This document shows positions 32,152-42,926 of a stretch of 64,000 nucleotides of DNA, piece after piece. The position numbers and the translations under genes were made by a program. The DNA comes from a virus. The stretch spans positions 62,001 through 126,000 of the IMG/VR virus record IMGVR_UViG_3300017917_002765, one strand, 5' to 3'. The first letter of the stretch is position 1. Each line of letters begins with the position of its first letter. A model generated the notes under the pieces. It did not search any database and was not told the origin of the DNA. It saw only the letters and a program-made list of their open reading frames with translations.

Positions 32152-34260
32152 TTAAAAATCAAGAGACAATTCAAACATTATAGTATTTCCATTGCTCAAG
32201 TTAACTGGTTTACTAAGTTTACCAATACATACTAAGTTTAAATTGGAATCATAGATACCAACTTCTGTTACTTTAATGTTTGGTGGATTAGTTGATAAAT
32301 CTTTGCTTCTTGTAGGGTTAGAAGTTGTATTAAATTGACTTGAATCTACTCTAATGTCAAATATTGTTTTATAAATAGTAGCACCAATATATGTTTCCAA
32401 GTTACCGTAGAAGAATCTTTCATCCCCGAATTGTAAATAACTTGGTTGATTTGTGGGTGCCATGTTTAATAATGAATATAAACTAAATGTTGTGGCTGCT
32501 GAGTGTTTTAAAGAATCTAATACAAAACCAGTTAATGTTGGTGTTTGATTTTCAAATAATTTAGGGTCAATAGTTTGTCCAGCAACTGATGTAATTGCAG
32601 TACTAGTAAAATCATATGATTTCCAAGCTCCAGCATCTGGTCTTATTGTACTATCAGAAACTATTTGATATAATAACTTAAAGTTTGTAGCATAAAAACC
32701 TAATCCATCGTAACCAGCACTTTCTGCTTTACGCATATATGGTAATAAATCAGTTTCATTGATTCTAAACACAATATCTTTGGCACTGGATGAATTATTG
32801 GTAACCTTAACATAATTTTGACAAGGCAAACTTGTTGTTAAACCACTAGTTAAACCACTGATTTCTAAACTATAAGTAAGATATATTGTTTGATTAGGTT
32901 GTAATACACCAGTTGATGTTCCACCACTTGGAGCTTGAATATTTGCCGCTAATTCTGGTAATGTCCAGTTTCTATTTGATTTATAAGACATTGCAGCTAC
33001 AATTTCATCATCAGTAAAAGCAATCATCTTAAGTTGTGGAAATACCTTACCAACTACTTTAGTCACAGTATTTGCACTTGAAATTAAAGATGGATGTTCT
33101 ATTAAGTCTATATATTGAATGTCACTAGTACCAAGCAATTGTGTGGCACCAGATGCGATAAATGTCATACCCATGCTTGTACCACTAGCTGTAGAATAAC
33201 CATTTCTATGGTACATAATATTAGGAATATGAACTTGAACGTACTTATTATTTGTTGCATCAACATACAAAAATTCACCATAAAGGTTAGATATTGCATT
33301 ATTGGTATAATGAATGATTGATACAGATTTTGAAACATCATCTGGATAACTAAATCCAGGTCCATTACATGTAAGGGTTGTATTTGTAACACCAGTACTT
33401 TCACAAAGAATTTCCAAATATGGGTTTTTAGTACCTAAATATGTATAAGACCCAAATTTAGTATAATCCTCATATAAGGTATTAGCACTCATGCCAGCTA
33501 AATTTTCACACCAAACATTATTCATATTCCAAACTGGAACATCATGACATGTTACGTTTACTGATGAATTAAAAGATAGAGTACCAGAATCCCAATAAGC
33601 GGTTGTAGTACCAGTACCTATTGTATCATAAACCTCACCACCCTTGTAAATAACAGCAACAGAATTACCAGTAAATGCAGAATAAGATGGTAAATTTCTA
33701 TCTAAACCAAGTGTATTTCCAGTTATTCCTTGTATTTTAAACCATAAATTTGGCAAGGCTAAGGTTGTATCATTTGAACTTATTGAACCAGATTTTGTGT
33801 TGGTTAGCTTTAATAATACAATATCACCAACTGATACATTTGTTGTTGATGACAGAGTTAAATTTGATGTACCAGAAATTGTTGTGTTAGATACAGTTTG
33901 GTAATATGGGGTTAATTCTGAACTTAAATCACTAGTAAATGTTGCACCAGTATGAACAAAAAAACCTCTTTCTGGTGCTTCATTATTTACAATTGCTTTA
34001 ATTACATTCAAATTAGAAGCATTAATGCTTTGATAATTTGATGTCGAATTGCTCTGTGTAATAAATGATTTTATATTTGGTTGTCTGTCAACTGGTCTTA
34101 AAATAGTACTTGTTGAAGCTGATAAAGAATCGTAGTTGATTTCAGAATCACCAATTGCCCAATAAGTAAAATTTAATTGACCCAAGGCCAATTGTTCTCT
34201 ACCTTTTTCTGTTAATTTTATGCCGACAAACGGACTTGTACTTGGAATGATATAGCTCAT
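32152..34260 (-). CDS. Tail fibre or adhesin paralogue (702 aa)
   Basis: Shares its N-terminal head and C-terminal end with 30930-32132, with a longer beta-rich, Thr/Ser-rich middle. The pair may be two fibre proteins with different receptors or a fibre and its partner. A double ATATTTAT motif precedes the start. No enzymatic motif. Confidence 0.75.
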   Translation of the reverse strand: MSYIIPSTSPFVGIKLTEKGREQLALGQLNFTYWAIGDSEINYDSLSASTSTILRPVDRQPNIKSFITQSNSTSNYQSINASNLNVIKAIVNNEAPERGFFVHTGATFTSDLSSELTPYYQTVSNTTISGTSNLTLSSTTNVSVGDIVLLKLTNTKSGSISSNDTTLALPNLWFKIQGITGNTLGLDRNLPSYSAFTGNSVAVIYKGGEVYDTIGTGTTTAYWDSGTLSFNSSVNVTCHDVPVWNMNNVWCENLAGMSANTLYEDYTKFGSYTYLGTKNPYLEILCESTGVTNTTLTCNGPGFSYPDDVSKSVSIIHYTNNAISNLYGEFLYVDATNNKYVQVHIPNIMYHRNGYSTASGTSMGMTFIASGATQLLGTSDIQYIDLIEHPSLISSANTVTKVVGKVFPQLKMIAFTDDEIVAAMSYKSNRNWTLPELAANIQAPSGGTSTGVLQPNQTIYLTYSLEISGLTSGLTTSLPCQNYVKVTNNSSSAKDIVFRINETDLLPYMRKAESAGYDGLGFYATNFKLLYQIVSDSTIRPDAGAWKSYDFTSTAITSVAGQTIDPKLFENQTPTLTGFVLDSLKHSAATTFSLYSLLNMAPTNQPSYLQFGDERFFYGNLETYIGATIYKTIFDIRVDSSQFNTTSNPTRSKDLSTNPPNIKVTEVGIYDSNLNLVCIGKLSKPVNLSNGNTIMFELSLDF

Positions 34261-34265
34261 ATATT

Positions 34266-34299
34266 ATAAATATCTTTTTTTTATTTTAATTATAAATAT
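34266..34299 (-). promoter_or_regulatory. Two ATATTTAT motifs before the fibre gene
   Basis: Copies at 34266-34273 and 34292-34299, both reading GATATTTATAAT in the gene direction, in the 55-bp gap between two tail genes. Confidence 0.45.
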
Positions 34300-34315
34300 C
34301 CTATAGTCAATAATA

Positions 34316-35740
34316 TTAATATGAATTTATAGCATTACTTTGAATAACTATTGGAATAGTGTCACTATATGCAATATCTGTTATTATTTGACCACAAAGA
34401 TTTTCGTAGTTTTTTTGGTTTTTAACCCTATAATATAATTTAGTCCCTACTGTACCAGAAACGACAAATGAATCAATATAATTTATTTCATTAACAATAT
34501 AGTTTTGACTGCTAGTATGATAAAAATTTGAAAAACTAGTACCTGTACTTACTTCCAATGTAAAAACACCATTTGTTGTTTGAGGCGGGTTACTTATTGA
34601 CCAAGATACATTTGGTTGGTTAACTATTATACCATTTACTGCCGAAATTGTCGGGATATAAACTATAGTTATAATATCACCAACTTCCAAATCACCTTCC
34701 AATATTATTCTTTTATCGTTCGTAATTGATTGATAATAATCAATATTATAAGCTAGTGTTAAACCATTTAATATAAGAAAAAAAGAAGATGAATCAGACG
34801 GGCTAACACTAGTATATACCTCATATTTTGAAGTTGTAGTATTGTAATAAACATTTTCAGAACCTTCACCATTTGTTGCTCCACTAACTATAGGTTTTGA
34901 AACTGAAATAGTATCACCAACTAAGTTACCACCACCTGCTGTGGTGTAAATTATTGTAATAACATCACCCTCAACTGTTGCCCCACTTAAAGTCACAACA
35001 TTCCCTGAAAATGTATAATCAAGTCCAGGTGATAAAGTCAAACCATTTAATGTACAAATAAAAGCTCCAACATAAGATTGGTCGATAACAAAAACGGTTT
35101 CACCTTCGCTTGGTAATATTATTTGTTGAAATAATTGATTTGGTGGCGGATTATTACTGGCGTTTTGTAATAAAATTGGTTTATCAGCAGTTTTAAATGC
35201 TATAAAATAATAGTCTAAATTATCTTCATAAATACCATATTCATTTCCGTTTATATAATCACGTGTGTTTATGGTTTTACCTAATTTTGATAGAAAATCA
35301 GTACAAACATTAAATTGATAATACCCCTTTATTAAATAATCACCATCTAAATTTAAAGAGGAAACTGGAATGGTCTGTGAAAGTATATTGGTTCCACTAA
35401 AAGCTGAATAAGAATAAGTTTCAGATTCATAAACAGCTGGTTGTGTAAATATATTAGCATTTGTGCTATATTTGTAAATTTCGTATTTATAAGTAGGGCT
35501 TGATGCCGTAAATGTTTCTAAATTACCAGTAAACACAAAAGACAACGGTATTGTTGTTGCAGTAGAGATAACGTAAGTTGTACCAGTAGAACCAGTACAA
35601 TCTATCTTTGAAGCACCACTAACAGAAAACAATGGTGCTTCAAAAACACACATATCAGAACTCATATTGACATTAAAAATATCTTTATTTCTGACTGCAC
35701 TGTTTTCGTTTTGTACATATATTAATTCTTGGTATCTCAT
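34316..35740 (-). CDS. Tail protein with NGLTL-GDxITI-Y repeats (474 aa)
   Basis: Contains at least two copies of a ~55-residue beta repeat (CTLNGLTLSPGLDYTFSG with GDVITIIYTT; LILNGLTLAYNIDY with GDIITIVYIPT), a pattern known from phage fibre and baseplate adhesins. Ends with IPIVIQSNAINSY. Shares the last base of its ATG with the stop of 35740-35982. Probably virion surface. Confidence 0.75.
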   Translation of the reverse strand: MRYQELIYVQNENSAVRNKDIFNVNMSSDMCVFEAPLFSVSGASKIDCTGSTGTTYVISTATTIPLSFVFTGNLETFTASSPTYKYEIYKYSTNANIFTQPAVYESETYSYSAFSGTNILSQTIPVSSLNLDGDYLIKGYYQFNVCTDFLSKLGKTINTRDYINGNEYGIYEDNLDYYFIAFKTADKPILLQNASNNPPPNQLFQQIILPSEGETVFVIDQSYVGAFICTLNGLTLSPGLDYTFSGNVVTLSGATVEGDVITIIYTTAGGGNLVGDTISVSKPIVSGATNGEGSENVYYNTTTSKYEVYTSVSPSDSSSFFLILNGLTLAYNIDYYQSITNDKRIILEGDLEVGDIITIVYIPTISAVNGIIVNQPNVSWSISNPPQTTNGVFTLEVSTGTSFSNFYHTSSQNYIVNEINYIDSFVVSGTVGTKLYYRVKNQKNYENLCGQIITDIAYSDTIPIVIQSNAINSY

Positions 35741-35982
35741 TAGTAATCAACGTTTAATGTTATAGGTTGAATGTTTATATTATTTTTTAAACCAAAATTT
35801 AATGGTTTTGAAAGTCTTGAAGTTACTTGAACCTCTGATAAATTTTGTAAAAAAGCAATAAATCCACCTATATTAATATAATCTTCAACTTGAACTTCAC
35901 CAGACACGGACTTTACATAAACCACATTATTTGTTATTGGTTCATAAATTTCCCCCTCTACTTTTTTTAATAACTTTGGCAT
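35740..35982 (-). CDS. Small tail-module protein (80 aa)
   Basis: Beta-rich (GEIYEPITNNVVYVKSVSGE, ITLNVDY end). Coupled to the repeat protein by a one-base overlap. An ATATTTAT motif is four bases upstream. Function unknown. Confidence 0.65.
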   Translation of the reverse strand: MPKLLKKVEGEIYEPITNNVVYVKSVSGEVQVEDYINIGGFIAFLQNLSEVQVTSRLSKPLNFGLKNNINIQPITLNVDY

Positions 35983-35986
35983 CTTT

Positions 35987-35994
35987 ATAAATAT
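35987..35994 (-). promoter_or_regulatory. ATATTTAT motif before 35740-35982
   Basis: In the gene direction AAATATTTATAAAG, four bases before the ATG at 35982. Confidence 0.4.
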
Positions 35995-36002
35995 TTAAAG
36001 TA

Positions 36003-38408
36003 TTAATCTGAACTTATAAATTTAAATGAGTTTGTTTCATTATTACCATTATTCGTGTTTGTTACAGAAACTTGCCCGATAAATTCTGAACCATAATTAA
36101 GTTGAACAATCCTAATATCATTACATTTACTTGCAATATCTCCTGTATAGCCAGTAGTTATTTTTTCAAGACTAAGACCAACAGATTGTGTTATACCGCT
36201 AGTACCATTAATTGGACTTGGTACCTTTGTACCATAAAATGGATTTTCACAGAAGAATGATGTATACGGTTTATAAGCAAACTTTTGCGTATCAAAAATT
36301 GTGTTTGAATAAATTTTCACACTACCCCAAATTGTTGTTGCTGGAATTACTTGTTCAACAATATCTACCCAATAATCACCAACCAAATCAGAAAACTCTT
36401 CCATAGTCTTATAATCAAATTCTGAACTATTTGTTGAACAATAATCAGAACTTGACATGTATCTATCGTATAAAGCTCTTAATGTTGGGTATGAGGATAA
36501 GGTTCTTCTGTTTTTTACATCAATTAATTCAGATGTTAAATAGTATTGAAAGTCTTCAATTATTGTAACAGCCGATAATGGTTGTGTTAATAATGAATTA
36601 AAATCAATCAAATTATCACCACAACAACCACTTAAACATTCATTACAATTAGTCGTTCCAGTTAATAAACATGGGTTATCTGAAATATATTTCCAAACAT
36701 CAGTTTCAATAGCCATTGATAAATTAATATCTAAATCAATTTCTTTACTATTTAAAACTAATCTTTCATCTTCAGTATTATAATTAGTTTGTCTAATTGG
36801 GTTAGCGCCACTTGAGTTTAATATCTTAAAATCTCTATTTAAAAGTGTTGTATTACTTATCCAAGATTTTTTATTATCTCTAATTCTATCTAACTCAAAT
36901 CCAGGACAATTTGTTACGAAAATATTTGTTTTAGTTACTCTACTACAATCCTTATTAAGTTTTATATTATCTAACAAAACACAAATATCTGTACAAGTAT
37001 TGTTAATATTTAAACTAATTTTTATTTTTTTATCAGCAATGAGCGCTATTATGTTTGGGTCTGTAATAATAGTTGAATAAGATAACCATTTAGAACTAAA
37101 TGAGCCGTCAGTTAACTTATTTAAAGTCTCATTTACTGATAAACCAGACTCTATAGATAAATCATTTAATAAATTAGATGGTAAAGACTTACATGAATCA
37201 GGTATAATATTTGACTTAATTTTCATTGAGTTACCAGTCGTTTCGTCATAAACATAAAACCCACTCTCAGGTGTTGTTGATAGATACTCGTAAAGATTTC
37301 CATTACCAATAGCTGGAAATACGTCAAAGGCTTCATAAACTGAAGTACTTTGATTATTTTCAACAACATACAAAGTCATTGTTACATCAAGCGTTTCAAA
37401 AAAGTTTATTGGTTTGTTACATTCACTTGTTACTAATCCGCTTTCAGTTAAAGCATTTAATTCATTTATTAATGATTGAACTCTAGAATTACAATTAGAT
37501 AATTGTTGTTCTAAAATTTGTTTTTGATTTAATAATTCTGTTTTACTACCAAAAGGTACATTACATAAATAAATCAAATTATTATTTATATTTCTTTGAA
37601 TTAAGACATCAATATCTGCACAAGTATAAGAATTAGAATCACCATTTAAGAATAATGAATAATTAAAATCACCAATTATTCTCTTAAATAAATCAAGACC
37701 ATCGTCAGTTAAACAGTATGTTCCAACATTTTGATTAACTAAAGATTTGTATTCGCTATTAGAATCATCTATTGGTACCTTTTTTGTGTCATCACCAAAA
37801 CCAGTATTTTCAAAAGATTGAGCAACTGATGTTGGGATTGTTGGTAAAGATTCTGGTGTAATATATTCTGCACCACATTCAACTGAATATGGTGTGTTAT
37901 CAATTTGTTGTTGTAATATGTCAATTTGAGTGCTAATTGTTTCACACAATACAGTCTGTTCCTCAATATCATTTTGAAGTTTATTGATTTCAAACTTGAC
38001 TTCTGAATTAAGAAATGAAACGGAAGTGTTTGTGTTAGTTAACATGTTCATTAGAGATTTACAACTAACTTTAAACAAATAATCGAATTCTATATTTAAA
38101 GAACATGTTTCATTATCAAAAACATTAAAAACAGCACCATCATTACCAGTAGGGTTTAGTGTTAATTTATATGAATTATTTATTTCACAGTTAGATGGTG
38201 TACCCCACATACATTTTTGGGTATTTTCATCAAATACATAATTAGGGGATAATGTTTCACAACAGTTTTTGTTAAGTTTAACTGGTATTAATTTATCACC
38301 ACTTTTTTGAAATAAAGATACGGAACCGTCAGTATTTTCAATAACACTACCATTTGTAGCTCTGACTTGTTCTACAGTTAAACACCTATTTATATAATCT
38401 GTTACCAT
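36003..38408 (-). CDS. Large Cys-containing tail-module protein (801 aa)
   Basis: Structural by position. Has two coiled-coil stretches (about 130-165, EINKLQNDIEEQTVLCETIS, and about 285-320) and many dispersed cysteines, for example CNECLSGCCGDN near 585. Cysteines are frequent in its neighbours too, which is unusual for cytoplasmically assembled virions. No catalytic motif or named family. Confidence 0.72.
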   Translation of the reverse strand: MVTDYINRCLTVEQVRATNGSVIENTDGSVSLFQKSGDKLIPVKLNKNCCETLSPNYVFDENTQKCMWGTPSNCEINNSYKLTLNPTGNDGAVFNVFDNETCSLNIEFDYLFKVSCKSLMNMLTNTNTSVSFLNSEVKFEINKLQNDIEEQTVLCETISTQIDILQQQIDNTPYSVECGAEYITPESLPTIPTSVAQSFENTGFGDDTKKVPIDDSNSEYKSLVNQNVGTYCLTDDGLDLFKRIIGDFNYSLFLNGDSNSYTCADIDVLIQRNINNNLIYLCNVPFGSKTELLNQKQILEQQLSNCNSRVQSLINELNALTESGLVTSECNKPINFFETLDVTMTLYVVENNQSTSVYEAFDVFPAIGNGNLYEYLSTTPESGFYVYDETTGNSMKIKSNIIPDSCKSLPSNLLNDLSIESGLSVNETLNKLTDGSFSSKWLSYSTIITDPNIIALIADKKIKISLNINNTCTDICVLLDNIKLNKDCSRVTKTNIFVTNCPGFELDRIRDNKKSWISNTTLLNRDFKILNSSGANPIRQTNYNTEDERLVLNSKEIDLDINLSMAIETDVWKYISDNPCLLTGTTNCNECLSGCCGDNLIDFNSLLTQPLSAVTIIEDFQYYLTSELIDVKNRRTLSSYPTLRALYDRYMSSSDYCSTNSSEFDYKTMEEFSDLVGDYWVDIVEQVIPATTIWGSVKIYSNTIFDTQKFAYKPYTSFFCENPFYGTKVPSPINGTSGITQSVGLSLEKITTGYTGDIASKCNDIRIVQLNYGSEFIGQVSVTNTNNGNNETNSFKFISSD

Positions 38409-38426
38409 ATACGTTTTATATAAGTA

Positions 38427-41135
38427 TTATTGAGAAGCATTTAATTGCGAAACTTCTGATATAGCTGATGATGAATAACATCCACTAGCGTCATTTAAAA
38501 CATTAAATTTATAAGCTTTATTTTTATAATGATTAAATAATACACTTGTTGACCCTAAAACAATGTCAGAAATTCCTTTATCAGTTAGTTTACAAGAAGT
38601 TCCTCTTTGGTTAGAATATTTGTCAATAACATTTGGTACTTGTATTGTATAGTCTTTAAGACAATTACAACCATCTGGCATAACAGTTGTTGCCACACCA
38701 CTTGGTTTAAAAAACACAACATACTTATCACCATTGTTATCCGAATATGGTACAGTCGAAGCTGACCAACCACAACTAACTAGACAACCACATCTTTCAA
38801 GACTAAGATTATTAGTTAAAACATATGGTTTACAACAAACATATCCATTATTTTCAAAAAAATCATTTGCTTCAAGATACCATGGAGTACCTTGTAAAGT
38901 TGTTTTGCAACAACCTGTAGATGTATAATATGAATTGTTATAAATAGGGTTTCCATTACTATCTAGGTAAATACTACCATCAATGTTGTATTGATAATAT
39001 TTAAAATTATATAAACCCATCTGTGGATTAAATACACTAGAAGCCAATGATGAATCACAAGGTGGTTCTGTTATATTTTTATTACTAACACAAAGACTCA
39101 TTACATTATCTTCATTTGGTATTTCACATCCACAATCATTTAAAACTGGACTTGGATTTGGGTCTTTTTCAATACTAGGTGTAAATATAACACACTTGTT
39201 TATGTCAATACCATCAAATGTTGATATGTTTACAGTATCTACTACGGTTTGTGTTGTAACTCCATAATTAAACTCACCTAAGTCATAGTTAGTATATAAA
39301 TTATTAGTAAATGTAGTTGTTGTTTCAGAACTAAGAGTTACTGGTTGAAAATTTGGAATCAAACATTTTAATTGCTCAAAATATTTGTGTCCACCATCAT
39401 ATGGACCAACATGTGGATTATTACCAGTAAGTATATCTATCGTGGAACCAGTACCTCCAGTTTCTCTATACCAAAGACCATTGTTTTGGAAATACATATT
39501 ATTGGTATTCGGTAAAAATCTCGGATAACCGTCAGAGTCAATTGGATATAAAGATATATCAGTATCCAATCCGTTTAATCTTAGAACTTCTATAAATAAT
39601 TCTACATCTATTGGTGCATCTGCTTTGTAGATATATTCATTAAACTGAATCAATCCTAATGGTGCCCCAATAAACTTAATTAAAAACTCAACAGCTTTTC
39701 TACTACCTTTTGATTTCCAAATCCAAGGACTGTTTAAAATAATTCTTCTCCAAAGTTCAATATCAGCTTCAACTGCTGTTAAACCAACTGATTGTCCAGA
39801 ATAAGTTGATGGTTTTGGTTTAACATAACTAGCTAATAAATCATTATCAAAAACCGATGATACCAATTCCCACCCTAATACTCTAGCTAAATTTTTAAGA
39901 TAAATGTCTGGTGTATTGTCTAGTTTATCATACGTTACTGTATTTGAAAATTTAATACCAGTAATGTATTTGTTTAACTCATCAAATTCTCTACCATAGA
40001 TTTGAAGAGTTTTGTTAACTTTTTGCCCAGATGTATCTTCATCCAAACCAGAAAGTCTAACTGGTGCTGTATCAAATTCTGAAATTGATTCTGAAACTAA
40101 AAATCTATTCATCAAATTACTAGAAACCAAATCACTATTGGTTGCTATATCAAATAATTTAGTTGCATAATCTTGATAAGCAGTTGTATCAAAATCAATA
40201 TTATAACCATCTGAAACTGGCCATGTTAAACTTTGTTGTGTGTTTAAAATTATACCTAGTTCTGATTTTACGGAGTAACTAAACGTTGCAGTATACAAAG
40301 GAATTACATCCCTACTTAATAAATAATACTGAAAATCTGGTAATTCATTAAAGAATTTATCACAAACAATACTAGAAGGTTTAATATGATAGTTTAAATA
40401 TTGACTAGCAGATGTACCACTAAATGGATTACCTTTAACATTAAAATAAACATAATCATTTGTTTCGTATGTTGAAGCTGTAAATGCTACAACTGGGTAT
40501 TCTACTTTATCATAATAAATAACATATGAAGCATAATTTATTGTTAGATTACGTAAATTATTAGTTTCACTAAAAGTATTTAAAATACTACCATTTTTAG
40601 TATAATTAATAGCAAATTTATTAACTATAAATGATGTGTTTACTTTAAAGCTAGAAACCTCTGTTAATTTATCATAAGCATAGTCTTCAACCGTAAAACC
40701 AACAACTGTTTCACCTAAATTGTTTTGACTTATTGGGTCTAAATACAAAGACGCTGGCCATTTTATGATGATTTCTTCCAAAGAAACTCTCATGAATTCA
40801 CTTAAAGAACCAAACTGAGCGTAGTAGTTTAAATTTGTTTTATCCAAATTTAATATAACTGTGGCATTGTCATTTAATAAAATTTGAGCCTCATCAGGTG
40901 TTACATTTAAATCTGTTAGTGTAATAAAATTCGAAAAGCTAGTAGTTGTGTAAGTTTTAGATATTTTTGGGTCTATATTTGTCGTAATAGAAAAATTACC
41001 AAGAGTAAATAAAGGCGTACCACCATCACTAGCCAATTGAAGACCCACCAAATCTGGTGAGAAATTTCTGTATTCTATACCATCGGCATAAGTAACTTTT
41101 TTTGCGTAACCTACAACTTTAATTCTATTGCTCAT
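38427..41135 (-). CDS. Large baseplate/tail protein with Cys-rich C-terminal third (902 aa)
   Basis: Around residues 465-515 it has LWRRIILNSPWIWKSKGSRK, AVEFLIKFIGAPLGLIQFNE and YIYKADAPIDV; this reads like the core of a large tail-associated protein, though I cannot name the family. The last third is Cys-rich (CGCEIP, CCKTT, CCKPY, CGCLVSCGW, CNCLKDY). Probably a tail or baseplate component. Six bases separate it from 41142-42065. Confidence 0.75.
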   Translation of the reverse strand: MSNRIKVVGYAKKVTYADGIEYRNFSPDLVGLQLASDGGTPLFTLGNFSITTNIDPKISKTYTTTSFSNFITLTDLNVTPDEAQILLNDNATVILNLDKTNLNYYAQFGSLSEFMRVSLEEIIIKWPASLYLDPISQNNLGETVVGFTVEDYAYDKLTEVSSFKVNTSFIVNKFAINYTKNGSILNTFSETNNLRNLTINYASYVIYYDKVEYPVVAFTASTYETNDYVYFNVKGNPFSGTSASQYLNYHIKPSSIVCDKFFNELPDFQYYLLSRDVIPLYTATFSYSVKSELGIILNTQQSLTWPVSDGYNIDFDTTAYQDYATKLFDIATNSDLVSSNLMNRFLVSESISEFDTAPVRLSGLDEDTSGQKVNKTLQIYGREFDELNKYITGIKFSNTVTYDKLDNTPDIYLKNLARVLGWELVSSVFDNDLLASYVKPKPSTYSGQSVGLTAVEADIELWRRIILNSPWIWKSKGSRKAVEFLIKFIGAPLGLIQFNEYIYKADAPIDVELFIEVLRLNGLDTDISLYPIDSDGYPRFLPNTNNMYFQNNGLWYRETGGTGSTIDILTGNNPHVGPYDGGHKYFEQLKCLIPNFQPVTLSSETTTTFTNNLYTNYDLGEFNYGVTTQTVVDTVNISTFDGIDINKCVIFTPSIEKDPNPSPVLNDCGCEIPNEDNVMSLCVSNKNITEPPCDSSLASSVFNPQMGLYNFKYYQYNIDGSIYLDSNGNPIYNNSYYTSTGCCKTTLQGTPWYLEANDFFENNGYVCCKPYVLTNNLSLERCGCLVSCGWSASTVPYSDNNGDKYVVFFKPSGVATTVMPDGCNCLKDYTIQVPNVIDKYSNQRGTSCKLTDKGISDIVLGSTSVLFNHYKNKAYKFNVLNDASGCYSSSAISEVSQLNASQ

Positions 41136-41141
41136 TTTCTA

Positions 41142-42065
41142 TTATAAGGTTGTTACAGTTGAAAATCTTTTAGTAAAATCAATACTGGTTCTTTGTTCTC
41201 TAATTTCAAACAATGGAGAACCAGTAAACCTATCTTTGATTTCATACAAGTCATATTGCTTGTAAATATCATTATTAAAGTTATAAATAGTATAAATTCC
41301 ATCTTCAAGAGACTTGGTTTGATTACCAAATATACCAAAAGCTAATGTTTCAATATCGTGTTGTACCACTTCAATTTCAACCATTATAGGGTTAAAAAAT
41401 GTATTTGTAATAATAACATTTTGGTTTGGTTGACCAATGTATGGTAACGCATTTGGTTTAACGTTTGATGCTGAAGCTGGTGAAACTGTACAAAAAGTTA
41501 ATGATGAATTGTCGTTAAATCTATATCTAATAGCCTTTTGATTTGAATTTGTTAAATTTTGATTAACTGCTTCAGCTCTGTTATTTGATGTTATAACCCT
41601 AAAAAAGTTGTGAATCTTTGCATCTGGAGATGATGTGTTTGTATCTAAATATTCAACTCTATAACCAACCAACCCATTATTTTCAAATTTAGCTAAAAAT
41701 TCAGTAGGTATTGTTGATGTGTCAAATAATAAACCAGAAATATCTGGAAAAGCAGATAATACACCAACATCTGTAATTGTTGTTCTAATCTCTATAGGTT
41801 TTATAATAATGGTGTAAAAACCCTTAAGACCAAATGTAGCTGCTGGTAGCTTAAGCGTATACATACCACCAAATAATTCAAAACCAGTTATGTTTGATTG
41901 GATTTTATTTGGGTTATCTATAGGTATTAAAACTTCAGATGGATTCAATTTTGAAAGCGCTGTGTTTCCTATACTATCTCTAGATGGTGTAAAATGATAA
42001 AATATCTCTACATCACTTGGCGTGATGTCAGCTGGTCGTACTATTCCATAGGTGCCTGTTGCCAT
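41142..42065 (-). CDS. Tail-module structural protein (307 aa)
   Basis: Beta-rich, starting MATGTYGIVRPADITPSDVE, with YTLKLPAATFGLKGFYTIII and a C-terminal helix-strand ending IDFTKRFSTVTTL. Structural by location only. Confidence 0.7.
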   Translation of the reverse strand: MATGTYGIVRPADITPSDVEIFYHFTPSRDSIGNTALSKLNPSEVLIPIDNPNKIQSNITGFELFGGMYTLKLPAATFGLKGFYTIIIKPIEIRTTITDVGVLSAFPDISGLLFDTSTIPTEFLAKFENNGLVGYRVEYLDTNTSSPDAKIHNFFRVITSNNRAEAVNQNLTNSNQKAIRYRFNDNSSLTFCTVSPASASNVKPNALPYIGQPNQNVIITNTFFNPIMVEIEVVQHDIETLAFGIFGNQTKSLEDGIYTIYNFNNDIYKQYDLYEIKDRFTGSPLFEIREQRTSIDFTKRFSTVTTL

Positions 42066-42114
42066 TGTATGTTTTTAAGTTTTAAAGATAGTTATAGTTT
42101 CAAATAAGTAATTA

Positions 42115-42918
42115 TTATGTTCTTCTTATGGTATAAAAACCGTTACCGTATCTGGTAAGTTGTCCCAAATTTGTAATTTCAGACATTCTTAAATGCATAT
42201 CCATAACGCTAGTTACACCTCTTTCTATAAATACATCATTTTGTACTTCTGGTTTAGAAATAATTCCAAATAAATATTCTTCTTTTGTTAAAGCCGATAA
42301 TGATACATTTGTTTGATTTAATCCTTCACCAACAAATCTAAATTCAGTTAAGGGTATTGTGGTTTGAACACCATCTATTATCGTTGTTTTGGTTAATCCA
42401 GTGTAATCTTTATATAAAATTCCAGTATTTTGATTGTTGGTACCAATATCCTGATTATTTTCAGCATCAAATACATATATAGAAGGTTCTCCGTCACTAA
42501 TTATTCTACTAACTCCATCAACATTTACTCCTTGATAATTGGTATAATTTTCAACATCCATATCGAACCCTACAATATATCTATCATCCTCATCGTAAGA
42601 CATCAAATCTTCTTTTTTTGTATCGGTTGTTCCAGTAATAAATAAATTTTGATAATTGTAATAATTCGTTTCATTGGTATTTTGAAATCTAAGTGTAATA
42701 AGTTCTGTAGGTGATAAAGGGGTTGTGTAAGTTGTCGCTGTAATTGATGGAATGTAGTCTAAATTAGTAAAAAGACCCATATCATCAATATTTTGTGTTA
42801 AAAAAACATTAATGTAGAAAGAAGTAGCAGTTAAGGTTCCCCAATTCGAATTGTTGCTACTCCTATCTATACTATTTTCTAGTAATATTTTACGTTTAAT
42901 AATAGAATACATTTTCAA
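42115..42918 (-). CDS. Tail-module structural protein (267 aa)
   Basis: Begins MKMYSIIKRKILLENSIDRS and ends LGQLTRYGNGFYTIRRT, with GVTSVMDMHLRMSEI just before, a plausible assembly contact. No named family. Located between other tail genes with an eight-base gap to the next. Confidence 0.7.
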   Translation of the reverse strand: MKMYSIIKRKILLENSIDRSSNNSNWGTLTATSFYINVFLTQNIDDMGLFTNLDYIPSITATTYTTPLSPTELITLRFQNTNETNYYNYQNLFITGTTDTKKEDLMSYDEDDRYIVGFDMDVENYTNYQGVNVDGVSRIISDGEPSIYVFDAENNQDIGTNNQNTGILYKDYTGLTKTTIIDGVQTTIPLTEFRFVGEGLNQTNVSLSALTKEEYLFGIISKPEVQNDVFIERGVTSVMDMHLRMSEITNLGQLTRYGNGFYTIRRT

Positions 42919-42926
42919 TAATTATT

